In this document: positions 1 to 12,100 of the stretch, in pieces
Position numbering within the stretch: position 1 is the stretch's first letter
How the letters are laid out: every line of letters begins with the position of its first letter
Origin: Amoebophrya sp. A120
Lineage: Eukaryota; Sar; Dinophyceae; Syndiniales; Amoebophryaceae
Direction: 5' to 3'
DNA: 64,000 nucleotides
Assembly: GCA_905178155.1 (NCBI GenBank)
Contig: CAJINV010000002.1
Location: 5,932,476-5,996,475, forward strand
Notes under the pieces: model-generated
What the model saw: only the letters and a program-made list of their open reading frames with translations
Database searches by the model: none
Told to the model about the DNA's origin: nothing
Position numbers and translations under genes: made by a program

Positions 1-166
1 TTAAAAAGTACTGTCATTGGTACACGTACAAATCTTACAACATAAAAAGAACTTCTACTATTCGGACTATAATCGGATTTGAATGCTGCTTTTTCTAGTA
101 TCGCACAGCAAATTCCTGCCGCAACCACCGCTAGCACTCAACCTTTGTGCCGTTCCTACTTCATCT
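1..166. other. 3' flank of the giant gene
   Basis: Non-coding, AT-moderate; nothing recognised. Confidence 0.5.
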
Positions 167-3100
167 TCACCCCAAACTCTGCAAAATCTGCAGATAGGTT
201 TCGTTCTCCGGCTCAATCCCCACCGCTTTTTGGATACAGTCCATCGCCATTTTTTTCTCCCCCAGGTACACATGCAAACTCGCCAGATTTGCGTAGCACA
301 CGTGCAAGTTCGGATCCAAATCCGTTGCTTGCGTGTAGTAATCAATCGCCTCCTCCACCTTATCCAACGATTGCATCACGACCCCGAGGTGTGCGAGCGT
401 TTCGGACAGAGAGATGTCGTTGTAGGTTTTTTCAGCAGATGAACCAGAAGACTTTATTGCCAACTTCTGCTCATTCGGATTTGCATTTGCATCGCCCGCG
501 GCCACCGCTGGTGGATTGCTGTTGTTGGCAACTAGTACAACTTCCTGCCCATGCGTTTCCAAAATCTTTTTCACTTTCTTGAACATGGTTTCCGCCTCTT
601 TCCAGCGCATTTCCTCGCATAGTTGCTCGGCCAGGTGGAAGAGATTGGACGGATCGTGACCCTTGTACGCTTGGGTGTCTGAAATAGGAGGTGCGGTGGA
701 TATTACTGGTGTAGTTTGGTCGTCCACTGCTCCTGCCGGCGTTTCAAAAGCTTCTGGTGGTAATCCTTGTTGAGGAATTTCCTCTAATGTGGTTTCTTCT
801 ACCTTTGGCGTCTGGTACAACATTTCTTCTGCTATTTGTTGTTCATGATCTGCCGCTCGCGCTCGTTCCTGTTGCGCCTTCCTCGCGGATGTAGTTTTGT
901 TTGCCGGAGTCGTTGCGGAAGTTAAGTTCATCGGCTCTTCAACTGTAGAATCCACAGGAGCTGTTTCTTCAAGATCCGCGGGGGCACGCGAAGCTACGTC
1001 CTTCACCTGCTGGTGCAGCCCAGTCGCTTGAAAATTCTGGCTGCCCTCGATCGACACCGAAGGCGGTAATGGCGAATACACGTCGACTGTGCTTTCCTCT
1101 TTCACAGAGTCGAGTATTACCTCCTGTGCGGAGGTTTCGGTCGCGAGAGTAGAACCTACTAGAAGTGCAGCCGCTGCGCCAGGTTGTTCCTCTGGCGGCT
1201 CCGCGTAAAATGCGACCTGCTGCGGAACGAAGTTAGGCGTCGAGCTGGATAATTTTGCACTTTTCTTGTCTTGTTGTTGTTTTGTGGTCACGATTTTCCT
1301 CGTCATGCTTGAATTCGCTGTACTGCTTGATGATACGGCGCCGGGCCCGGTGGGGGCAGAAGTAGTAGAGGCCGCTGGCGCAGCTCCTGCTCCTGCTCCG
1401 CGCGCCGAACTACTCGATGAGACCGTGTGTTTCGGCGACTTGACCCCGCCCCTAGGCGCTGCCAACGCTTCCAACCTGCTGGCGTCGCTTTTCGGTTTTG
1501 AAGAGGCGCTATTCGTCGGTTGGAACGTGGATGAGTGGGAGACGGATTTCTTCTCTATTGCTAATTTTGGACTCGCTTTATTGCTACTACTTGAAGTTGT
1601 TCCTCCACCCTTCGCCGATCTGCTCGACAAACTCCCGCCGTGCCCACCGGACGAGGAGCCACTACGACCACGTTGCTGTTCGCGATGTAAAGAGCTCGTG
1701 GACAAACTTCCTGAGGTGGAGCGCAGTTCGCGAGAGGGGGAGGACGGGAGGGATTTTGCAGTTTTCGTCTTCGTCGTCGCATTTTTGAAATGAGTAGTAC
1801 CAGAAGCACCTGGGCCTGATGTAGAAGAAATGCCAGCTCCAGGTCCAGCTCCTCCTGAACTACCTCGCGAAATAAATGCGCGGCTACTTGTACTAATATC
1901 CTTTACGACAGCACTCCGACTCGCCGCAGAGGTTCTTGGACCACCGACGACCATATCTTTCTCTTCGAACGACACCGAAGCTGACTTGCTGTGGTTCCAC
2001 GGAGGTTTCTGTTTCGGACTAGTCGAAGATTTCCGCCGCGCATTTTCGGCCTGGAGCTCCATCGCACGTTGCGCTTCCATTTGTGCCAGCTTCAATTCTT
2101 TTTCCTTCTGTTTCACCTTCGCCTTTTTCGCCCCGGCGAGAAACTTATCGGCCTGCTCCGGAAACACGTTCACCAACTGGGCGTCGAAGTAGCCGCCCGA
2201 AACGTTTTGCGCGGCCACGACCTGCCACGTCGGGTCTTTCGTCCCGGCGGACCGGTTTTCCCGGATGTAACTGGATGCGTTCAAGTTTTGCTCCTCGTCT
2301 TGTTGTTCACCATCCCCGTCTACTCTCTCCGGCGATTTCGCCAAAGTGCTCGTACGGTTCAGCCACTCGCTCTGCCCGCCCTTGTTGTCCACAATCCGGC
2401 TCGTCGGGCTCGGTGACCGAGATTTCTGCCGCAGTTTCGCCCGGTGCGCCGTCTCGCTGTGTCGGTCGCCGAGGAGGAAATTCGGCTGTAAATCCAAATC
2501 CTCTGCTGCCGAATCCCGGATGTCTTCGAAGGATAATTTGTCTTGCGAAGCTGCGGACTCGTAGGTTTCCCGATTGGAGTAGGACATGCGGAGATCTTCG
2601 CTTTCCCGGTTCTGCTGCATGGCCGCGGACAGACGCTCGTCGGTGAAAGGAATCATGCCGGTCGTGTTTGGTGCGCCGCTGCTTCGAACTGTGCTTCTGG
2701 CAGCACTCTCAGCTGATTGTTCCGCTGCGGCTAAATTGTTGTTTGCGTCCTCTTTCGGGGAAAATTTGTTTCCATGGTGGTCTCCTGCCACATCCACCTG
2801 CACTACTCGATCTGGCGTTCGGATCCGGATTCGCACCCCGCCCTCCGTCGGGCTCGTTTTCACCACGTCGGTTTGCTCGTCTTGACTCCCGTCAACGATG
2901 GTCCTGACGATAGTTTTCGGGGCAGAAGAAGAAGTTTCCGCCGCGGGGCCAAGTAACGCCGCTTTCTCCCGCCTCAACTTTTCCAGTTCTGCTACTATTT
3001 CATCGGCATACGGTCCCTGGTAGTGAATTCCATTGTTCAGCCACTGCTTGATATTACCAGTTGAAGAACTGTAATCGTTCATGTTGACCATGTTCTTATC

Positions 3101-6100
3101 CTGGCCTGCGACACCAGCATTTCCACTTCTCGGTGATAGTATCGTGATCTTAACCGAATTCGGTGACCCCGGTGACTGTGTCTTGTTTGTCCCCGCGGGT
3201 GGAGATTTTGATCGTTCAACCAGTGCTCTCGACCGATCCAAGATCTCCTGCAATTCCTCCGTCGAGGTACGGATTTTCGCCGTCGCTGTCGTCCCGTTGG
3301 GGGAGGGCTCGCGCTTTAAAATTGACTTCGGACTAGTTGCACTACTGGAAGAACTGGCACCAGCATCGTTCTTCATTAGCTCTGGCGCTGTACCAGCAGC
3401 TCCACCAATGTAGGACGAAGAACTGGAAGTAGAAGCCGCTGCGCGACCAGACGCCACGTTCATAAATTTCTTGTCCACGGTGCTTTTGATCACCACCCGG
3501 GTGCTCGGCGGACTGGCAGAGCTACTGGCTTCACTGACCTCCATGAGCGGGGAGAGGGGTGCGGTGGTCACGGTCATCGGCCACACGGCGGGTTGGTTCG
3601 CGAGAATGGCGGCGTTGGCCGAAAGGTCGATGGTGTGATCCGAGAATTGTGGGAGCTCGGTTCTCAACTGTTCGTTCGCGAGAAACTGCTGCTCGGGTAG
3701 GTTTCTGGCTGACGACTGTCTCATTGTGTTCGTGTTACTACTGTTCGAGTTCGAGTTCGGTGGAAATACCACGTCGCCGTTGGAAATTGAAACTTCGTTC
3801 TGATTCCCGATCGTCGTGGCCCGCCTGGGAGAGGTTTGTTGCTTTGGCGAGCGGGAGCTGGAGAGTCTAGTTCTCGGTGATCCGGAGGAGGCTCTAGGGG
3901 GAGACGTCGACGAGGCTTGTCGTGTTAGTCCTTCTGTCACTGTTGCACTTCCACCGGCGTTGTACACAACATTTTCAACGACCGTAGTTGTTCCACGAGG
4001 ACCAGGTTCTTGTTCTCCCACAACTGTCGGCGACGAGGACCCGTGAACAGCAGGAGACCCCGGACGACTTGTTCTGATCCTTTCATCCGTCAATCGGATT
4101 ACCTCTCTTTCCAAAACTAGTATCCTCGTTCTCGCCTGCTCCAGCTTGTTCTGCAAGACAAAGTTCAACTCGGAGTACTCCACTGCTTTCTTCTCCAAAT
4201 GGTTCTGCAGTATCTCGCCTTGTTTGATCTTTTCCAACTGGGAAACAATTTTCTCCTCGAATTTCTCGTTTTTCAGTTTTAAGTCTGTGTTCAAATTGTC
4301 CAACTGCATTTTCTCGTGCTCGTAAGCCGCATGCAACAACTGATTCTGAGAAGGAATGTTGAGCGTCGGCGCGCCGCTGGGGAGAAGGGAAGAAGTGGCT
4401 CGCAATTTCGACGCAGTGCCTGGGTTGGAGGAAGACTGCCCACCTGGTGAGGTCAAAGAATTGCCATTCACCCGACTCCCGGGCGTGTAGAACATCATCG
4501 CCGGGGACTTGCTGTTCATTTTCTCCAGAAAATCGCTCCCGGCGGACAAAGTGTTCGGCGTTTTCAATAAGTGACTATGCATCGGACTCCCCCCATCGGA
4601 AACGGACAAGAAGCCGGCGTTGTTGTTCATCGCCCGTCGTCTTTCGTCTTCGCAGAGTCTCTGCAGTCGGTGCCGCTCGTCGTCGAACTGGATCTGCATG
4701 CGGCGTTTTTCTTCCTCCAACAGCTGGACCGTCTTTTCTTTGTTTTGCTTCTGCAGTTGGTTTTCCGATTGCAAATCCTTCAATTTCTCGGCCAAAGTGT
4801 CTTTCTCTATGGAAAGCTTGGAAAGAAAAGTTTCCTTTTCCAGCAATTCGTCCTGCGTGCGCAGCAGTTGCCGCTTCAGACGCTCGGAGTCCTCCTGTTT
4901 TATTGGGGGTGTTGGAAAAAAGATTCAGATGCATAATTGATGTCGTCATGTGACGTGTGTTGCTAGACCATTCTCTCTAGAAGACCACAAAGCCGAGGGG
5001 AACAAGCAGGAAACAAATCCGCTTGCTGTAATGTTCAAAAACAAAAGCTTACCTTCGCCTCCCCCATGATTTCCTCCCTTTTCCTCTCCCCGGAAATCTC
5101 CACTTGCTCCCGCATTCGGGTCAATTCTTCATTTTTCCGCACTTCCGCTTCTAAATCGAATTTCAAATTTCTCACTGCCTCCTCCAATCCCTGCTTCTCA
5201 CACTTCACCTCTTTTAACAATGCCTCCAACTTGTCATACTCGTGCTGCAGCTCTTCCTTCTCTATCCCCATTTCCCGGTTGTTTTTTTCCAAGTTCTGCA
5301 AATCCCAGTCCTTCGCTTCAAACGATTTTTGCATCTGCAGGACCGTTGCTTTTTCTTTTTCCCGCAAACTTTCGATTTCAGTCCTCAACCTTTCCTCCAT
5401 TTGATCCTTTTTCGCGAGGATGTCTTGCTTTTCTTTCGACAGACTTGCGACAATCTTTTCCCGTTTCGCATTCTCCTCGTCTAAAAACTGCCCCTTCAAC
5501 AGTTCGTGCCGGTTGCTCTCCTCTAGTTTCAAGTTTTGCGTTTCCTCGAGTTCGAGTTTCGTTTTTTCCAAGACCTGCTCCAATTTCCGTACTTGTTTTT
5601 GCAGCTCCCAATTTTCCGCCGACATCTGCTGTTATGCATTGCAAATATGTCTGGATCTGGGAGGAAGATGCAAGGTCTGTCATGCTTGTCTGGAATGACT
5701 GAAGAGTTTGTGATGCGTGTCCAAGAATGAATGAATGAATGAGTGACGCCCCCTGACGCACCTCGTCGATCCGATCGCTTCACCAGTTCTTCTTTCCTGG
5801 ACTGCCACGAATGCAAAACGCAGCCAGCTTGTCACGCATACATATTAACCAGCAAGCGATTTCCCGGTCCGACGGCCCCTCTTACTCCGGTTTTCGACGA
5901 CACACGCTGTGTCGCCTGTGGGTGAACCGGTACGCCATGCGTACATGGACGAAACCCCGATTGGCCGTTGAGCCACCCCCACGGCACCTACCGACTCTCC
6001 CCGAGCCGGTACGCGTGATCAACAAACACCACTAGTGCCTACTGCTAGCCAAGCTAAGTTGTCGGGGTTGTTGCCGAAGGTGAAGCTTGTCGGCTTAGCA

Positions 6101-9100
6101 GTTCTTTTTGTAGTGGGGGGGAGGAAAAAAGGAAAAACCTGGGGTCGGGGCCGAGGGTCGTAATCTCTTTTGCGAGGGGGTCGAGTCAGCGCCCTGCTTT
6201 CTCTGTCGTGCACTCATGATCCCGGCAAATGAGCCTCATGCTGCTTTCAGCAATCCGACAGGTGAGCTCCCATGAGCTTCAATTTGTAAGGAGTTTTTTG
6301 GTTGGCCTTCTTTCCGCCACGACCCTCAGCTCCCTGGGGTTCTTGTCCTTCTCCTCGTGATTCAGGGTTTTTGCACCCGGACGAAGAGGGTGCAGCAAGC
6401 AGAAAAAATGAAAAGACGACCAGTCATTGGAGCCATGTGCTTTGATTCTTTGTGGGGGTTTTGCTACTACTACGAACGGGGGGGCTTTCTGCTGCTACGA
6501 ACGGGGTATGGGGCTGCTGCTTCTGCCGCTCAGATTGCTACTGTTGCCGCCTCCGGCTTTTTCTGCGTGGCACCCGCCACTGCTACTGCGCTTGGGCTGA
6601 TACTACTACCGCCGGGATTATTCCTGCTACTACTACATACCCGAGATTCGCGCCGTTGTGCCCGTCCCACGCTGCTGCTGTGCGGAGTTGGCGCCCAGCA
6701 CCACCCGGACTACTACTACTACTGCTGCCGCCACTGCGGCTTCTTTCTCGGCGCCGGCTTCCATAACCTGTTCTTCTGTCCCGCAAAGTCTTCTTTTTCG
6801 TCTGCCTCGAAGTTCGTCCGCTCGTCTGTGCTTCTGCTCGTTGTGCTTGTCCTCGTCTTTCTCGTCTGTGTTCTGGCGTTGTGCAGGGAGAGAGATCCCA
6901 TTGCTTGTCATGCAAAAACGCAGCTTGTCATGCGAAAAGCGCAACACTAAGCCGCGCAAATATTTCTCATGCTTGGCTGTGCATTACAGAGCATTCACTG
7001 TTCACAATCCAGCATTAGAAGTTTCCAGACCCAGACATTATCTTTGCATTTGATAGCTCCTGATTCAAGTTCGACTCCGTTTTCAACGTCTCCGCCCCGG
7101 ACTGGAGCTGCTTGGAGTTTTGCTCCAACATCCGGATTTTCTCGAAATTCTGCTCCATAATCGACTCTAACTGCCGGACTTGCTTCTCGATTTCCAGTTT
7201 TTCCTCGAACAAAATCGATTTTTCCTTCTTCACTTGCTGCAGTAACTGCTGGACGTCCTCCACCTCGGATTTCAGCCCGTTGACTTCGGTCTGGTGCTTT
7301 TTTCTCAGTTTGATGTTCTGCTCCTCGAATTCGTTGTATGCGGTTTGGAGTTTGGAACTGTTTTCCGCTGTCAGTTTATCTACAGAATTAGCTTTTTCTT
7401 TCTTCAGTTCCTCCACTAGTAACTGCAGTTTCTCCACCTCTTTCTGCTTCGCTTCCTCGAATTCCGCATGAAGCTGCACCAATTCCTGGAGTGCGCGGTC
7501 GGACTCTTCCAGCTGTTTTTGGTACTGCTGGACTTGCGACTCGTAGGTATACACCGCTTGCTGGAGCTGCAACGACTCGGAATCCAGCTGCGAAAGCTCG
7601 GCGTCTGTGGTGTTATTTTTTCATTTATCGAAGATTTCTGCTCGTCATGCGACATGAGAAATGTATTGAAAACTACACGAGAACATTAATTGAAGTAGTT
7701 CCTGTAGTATCACCAAAATCTAATGGCAGCAATAGCAAACTTTGGATTTGTTGAAAACATGAAACTCAAGTTGTACCATGCCAAAAAATACCTTTTCCTT
7801 GTTGCACTTCGATGTAGTTCTTTAGCCGGTCTAGGATCGCTTGCTCTCTCGCCTCACCGTCGAGTTTCAGTTTTTCCTCCTTTTCATACTTCGTTTTCCA
7901 TTCGAGAAGTCTTTCTGACAAATTCAAAATCTCCTTCTCGATCAGCCGCATCGTGTACTCAAACTCCGCTTTCTTCTCAACTGCAGACACCTTGAACCCC
8001 AGCTCCTCCTCCTCCGAGTAAGTGGTCAGCTTTGTTGTACTATTGTTTGCGCCGTTCAGCTGTGAAGATTTGATGTCTCCCTGCAGAAGTAGTTGATGTC
8101 CACCTGTTGGTCTCGGTTTCGCTAGCAAGGTTGTCAACCGACCGAGGTTGGTTGTCGGCGAGGATGTTCTGGAGAAATCCAGGAGCTGCTGCTCGCTGGC
8201 CAGACCGCCGCTTATCGTTTTCCGCTCTTGCTGTTCAGTACTCGCATTGAGACCATTGCTTCCCGCTGTGCTGTTCGCACTATACGTTTGGTTCACGTCG
8301 ACCATCTGTCGCTTCAATTCCACCAACATGGGCGTATACGATTCGTACAATTCCCGCGCCACGGCGTTCCGTCGCTCCCACAGGTACTGTGCTTCTTTCG
8401 GCGCGGAAATACCGAATTTGATCTCCTCCGGCTTCTTCGCCAACGCCTTGCGCATCGAGCTAGACAGTGCCGAGTTTTCTCGCTGTCGCTGTTCCGGACT
8501 GGTGACGCTGCTGGCGAAGGCGGTGGGGGAAAGGAAACTGCTGTCTTTCCTCCCGGTGAGGATCGAGCTGGAAACCGCCTCGGTCAAAATCTCCACGTCT
8601 TCTTTGGTCAACCGATGTCCTCCTGCTTCGTTACTATGTTGTGCCTCACCGCTTCCATCTCTATTGTTTACCTTGTTGTTCATCCCACCTATCGACGCCG
8701 TTGCAATCACAGACGACACGGACATGAGTCTTTTCCTCAGAATTTCGTTTTCCTGGTCTTTCTTTTCTATCTCTCCCGTCATCTTCGCGATTCGCTCTTC
8801 CACTAGCGTCACCTGGTCGACAAACTCTTCCATGAGCTGCTGCTTTTCCATTAATTGTTCCTCCAAAAACAAAACCTTCTCCTCGTGCTCGTTCAGCAAA
8901 ACGTCAATCCTCTTCTCCGATTCCTGTAGCGTGTCCGCCAAACGGGCCTTAATGGTGAGGAGCGTTTTTGTGTTGGCGAAATTTTGGCTGTTGTTGTTTG
9001 CAGCAAGAAGAACTCCTACGTCCGAGGTGATGGAGGCGTCGAGTAGTGCTTCACCAGCATTGTTCATTGCATTGTTTCCACCAGCCTGTGCCGTCTGCAA

Positions 9101-12100
9101 CAGCGCAACCTGGGAGTCCAGTCTGTTCGATGGCCGGGTTGTGTTCTTGCTCGGCGAATTCGATGCGGACGACGTCAACCGTGAAGATGGACCCCGACTT
9201 TGACTTTGTCTGGCTCCCGCTGTATTACCAGCACCACCGTCACGAAACGAAGTGCTGCTGGCAAAATTCCCTGTTGTGTTGAACTCGGACAAGTCCAAAC
9301 TGCAGACTTTCTGCAGCTCCGTGTAGTTCCAGCGGCTCTGTTTCAGCTTTGCCTGCCACTTACTGATCGTCTGCTGCATCTTCGCAAGCTCCCGATTCTT
9401 TTCTGACAATTGCTTCTGCATGTCCTGCTTCAGCTGCGCGTTTTGCTTTCTCATGTTCGTCTCAAATTCCTCCATTGTTTCCTGTTTTTCGTCTAACAAC
9501 TTCGACAACTGCTCCACTTTCTGCTTGTACTTCGCGATTCCAATCGACTTGTGGATTCGCTTATCGACAGTGCAAAAGTATCGCTGTCGTGATCGTCGCA
9601 TTGGTAATAAACTGCATCGCAGGTTTTTTCTGAAAGAAATATGAAATTTGTCATGCAGATAAAGGTAAGAAAGAGATGAAAGAGCGCACACTTGTTCTCG
9701 CGCAGCAGAATTTTTCCAATGAGTACGAGCATTAATTGATGCTTTTGCGGTGCATATCTTTCCTTTTCTTTCTCGAACTCCAGCTCCATCTGGAGTTTCT
9801 CCTCCTCCTTCTCGTCGATCTTTTTCGACAATTCTTGCTCCCGCAAAAGCTGCGCCTCGATGTCGTCCCGGAGTTTTCCGATCTCGCTCACTTTCGCCTC
9901 AATCGTTTCCTCCCGGTGGGCGAGTTGCTTCTTCAACTGGTCTATGCAGTGCAAAAGTATCGTAATCATACTATTAATTACGTTTATGCATTACAATTTT
10001 TTTCTCAAGGCAAATCCGCATTACAAATTTTATTTGTATTGCTAAGTCGATTTGTCGTGCAATTTATACTAGTACGATGCTTTTGCAATGCATATGGGCA
10101 AGCTCTTTGATCTTCTCTTCCTTCTCGTGGACCACGTCCAGTTTGTCCTTTTTCACCGCGGCGAGTTCCTGCAGGTAATTCTCCTCCAGTAGGTGCTTCT
10201 CGTTCAGGTGTCGCGACTTCAATTCGTTCAGCGCGGTATTGCCGTCCTGCTTCACCTTGTACATCTCATTGGACAAATCCGTGTTCTTCTGCTTCCACAA
10301 CTGCAGCTCCTCAAATATTTTTTTCTCCTCCTTCTGGATTTTCTCCACCTGGGTTTCCGCCTGCTTCTCCAGTTGCACCAATTGCGTTTCTTTCAGTAGC
10401 AAGGCTTTCTCCTCTTCCTTCTTCGCGTGCAGATCCGACTGCAGGGTGACGCACTTTTCGTCCAAATTCGCCTTTTGCTTCTCCAGGGTTTCGTAGTTCG
10501 TGAGCATTTATCAAATGCAAAAATGTCTGGGTCTGGAAGATTGGAACTTGTGATGCTAACTTTGGAGTCTAGAAAAATCTGTAATGCATGACCAGCAAGA
10601 GGAGTCTAGTTTGTGCTACGCGGGGAGGGCGTTTGTCATGCGGAGTAGGCATCAGGAAGCCATCTCAAAATCTGTGATGCGCGATCGTGCATTACAGACA
10701 TCCTGGGTCATGCAAAACATGCATGACAAATCTCAGAATCTTCCAGACCCAGACATTTTTACAATTGATAGCATTTTCGTCAGTTGCTCCTCCTTCGTGG
10801 TGTGGACCCGGAGGAGTAAGAGAGTATCAAATGCAAAAGTGTCTGGGTCTGGAAGGATGCAACTTGTGATGCTGAGTTTGGATTCTACAAAAATCTGTAT
10901 TGCATGAACAGCAAAAGAGGTCCAGTTTTTGCCACGGCGAGAGGGCGTTTCTCATGCGGTAAAGGCATCAGAGAGCCCTCACAAGGGTTTAGGGTTTAGG
11001 CACTAGAGCATGCGTCACAGACTTCAGGAGTCATGCAAAGTGTGCATGACAAACCTTGCATCCTTCCAGATCCAGACATTTTTGCATTTGATAGAGAAAA
11101 TACTCCAGCAAGTCGGAAAGCAGTTGCTCGGTCTGCTTCTCTATCCTGTGCAAAAGTATCGTACTCGTATAAATGCAAATCTTGCATTACAAATCTTGTT
11201 CCCAAGGCAAATCTGCATTACAAATTTCATTTCTCGCGCAGAGGAAATTTGTCATGCGATTTATACTAGTACGATGCTTTTGCATTTCATATTCTCCTTC
11301 TCTTCATATTGGGTGAGAAAATCGATCTTTACATTTGTGGACTGCTCGTTCAGGGATTTTTCCTCTTCCAGCGATTTCTCGAAGTCCTGGTCCAGCAGCG
11401 CCTTCGTCTCTTTCAGCTGTTCCTTGATGTCGGAGAGCCCCGTGCCGAAGTCCACGTCACGGTGAGCTTTCTTCATGTGCCTGGATAAGTAGAAGATTGT
11501 TCTGGAGGAAACTCACAAAATCTCATGTTTATCTGTCAAGAACAACACGAACATACTAAGTGGAGTCGTGACCCACCGGAGCGCGAGTCACAGTATTAAG
11601 ATTAACTTTGCAATGAACACGCACAGGAATCTTTGTCACATGAAATGAAAATCAGGATTAGAGTACAGCAATTTCGCGCTGTCGTCCTCCATCAATCCCT
11701 TGGTGCTGCATTCGCTGTGCAGGTGGTCCAGAAACTTCCGCACCTTCTGGTTGAACGCGTGCCGTCTGTTCACCATGACTTTCTTCTCCACCGAATGTTC
11801 GTCCAATTGCCTTTTTTCCAGCTCTTTCACCGTCACGTTCAGGTTTTTCTCCGCTTTTTCTACCAGGTCCGCTTTCTCCATTTCATACTGCTGCCGCATT
11901 TTCGCGATCTGCCTTTCCGCATTGGATTCCACCTCGAGCAGTTTACTCTGCTTCTCGTCGTAGATCTCTTTGTTCAACGCTTCCAGTCTCGCGATCTCCA
12001 GATTCGCTTCCCGGAGCCTTTTTTCCGCGTCAATACGGAGAATTGCCTGCTCCTTGTCGTCATCTTCGTTGAAAAAAAGCTTTGACTTCCGGGCCTTGGA

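Noticed and set aside
6357-6950. ORFs inside the 1.4-kb introner
   Set aside because: Made of repeated TAC/TGC codons, with no domain; no transposase or reverse transcriptase features.
8148-9203. 351-codon plus-strand ORF
   Set aside because: Antisense shadow of the coiled-coil exon; Ser/Cys/Phe-rich as expected from reversed K/E/Q codons.
9619-9690. GT-AG intron using GTGTGCGC and TTTCTTTCAG
   Set aside because: Splicing there puts the next exon out of frame; treating the whole as a decayed introner restores it.
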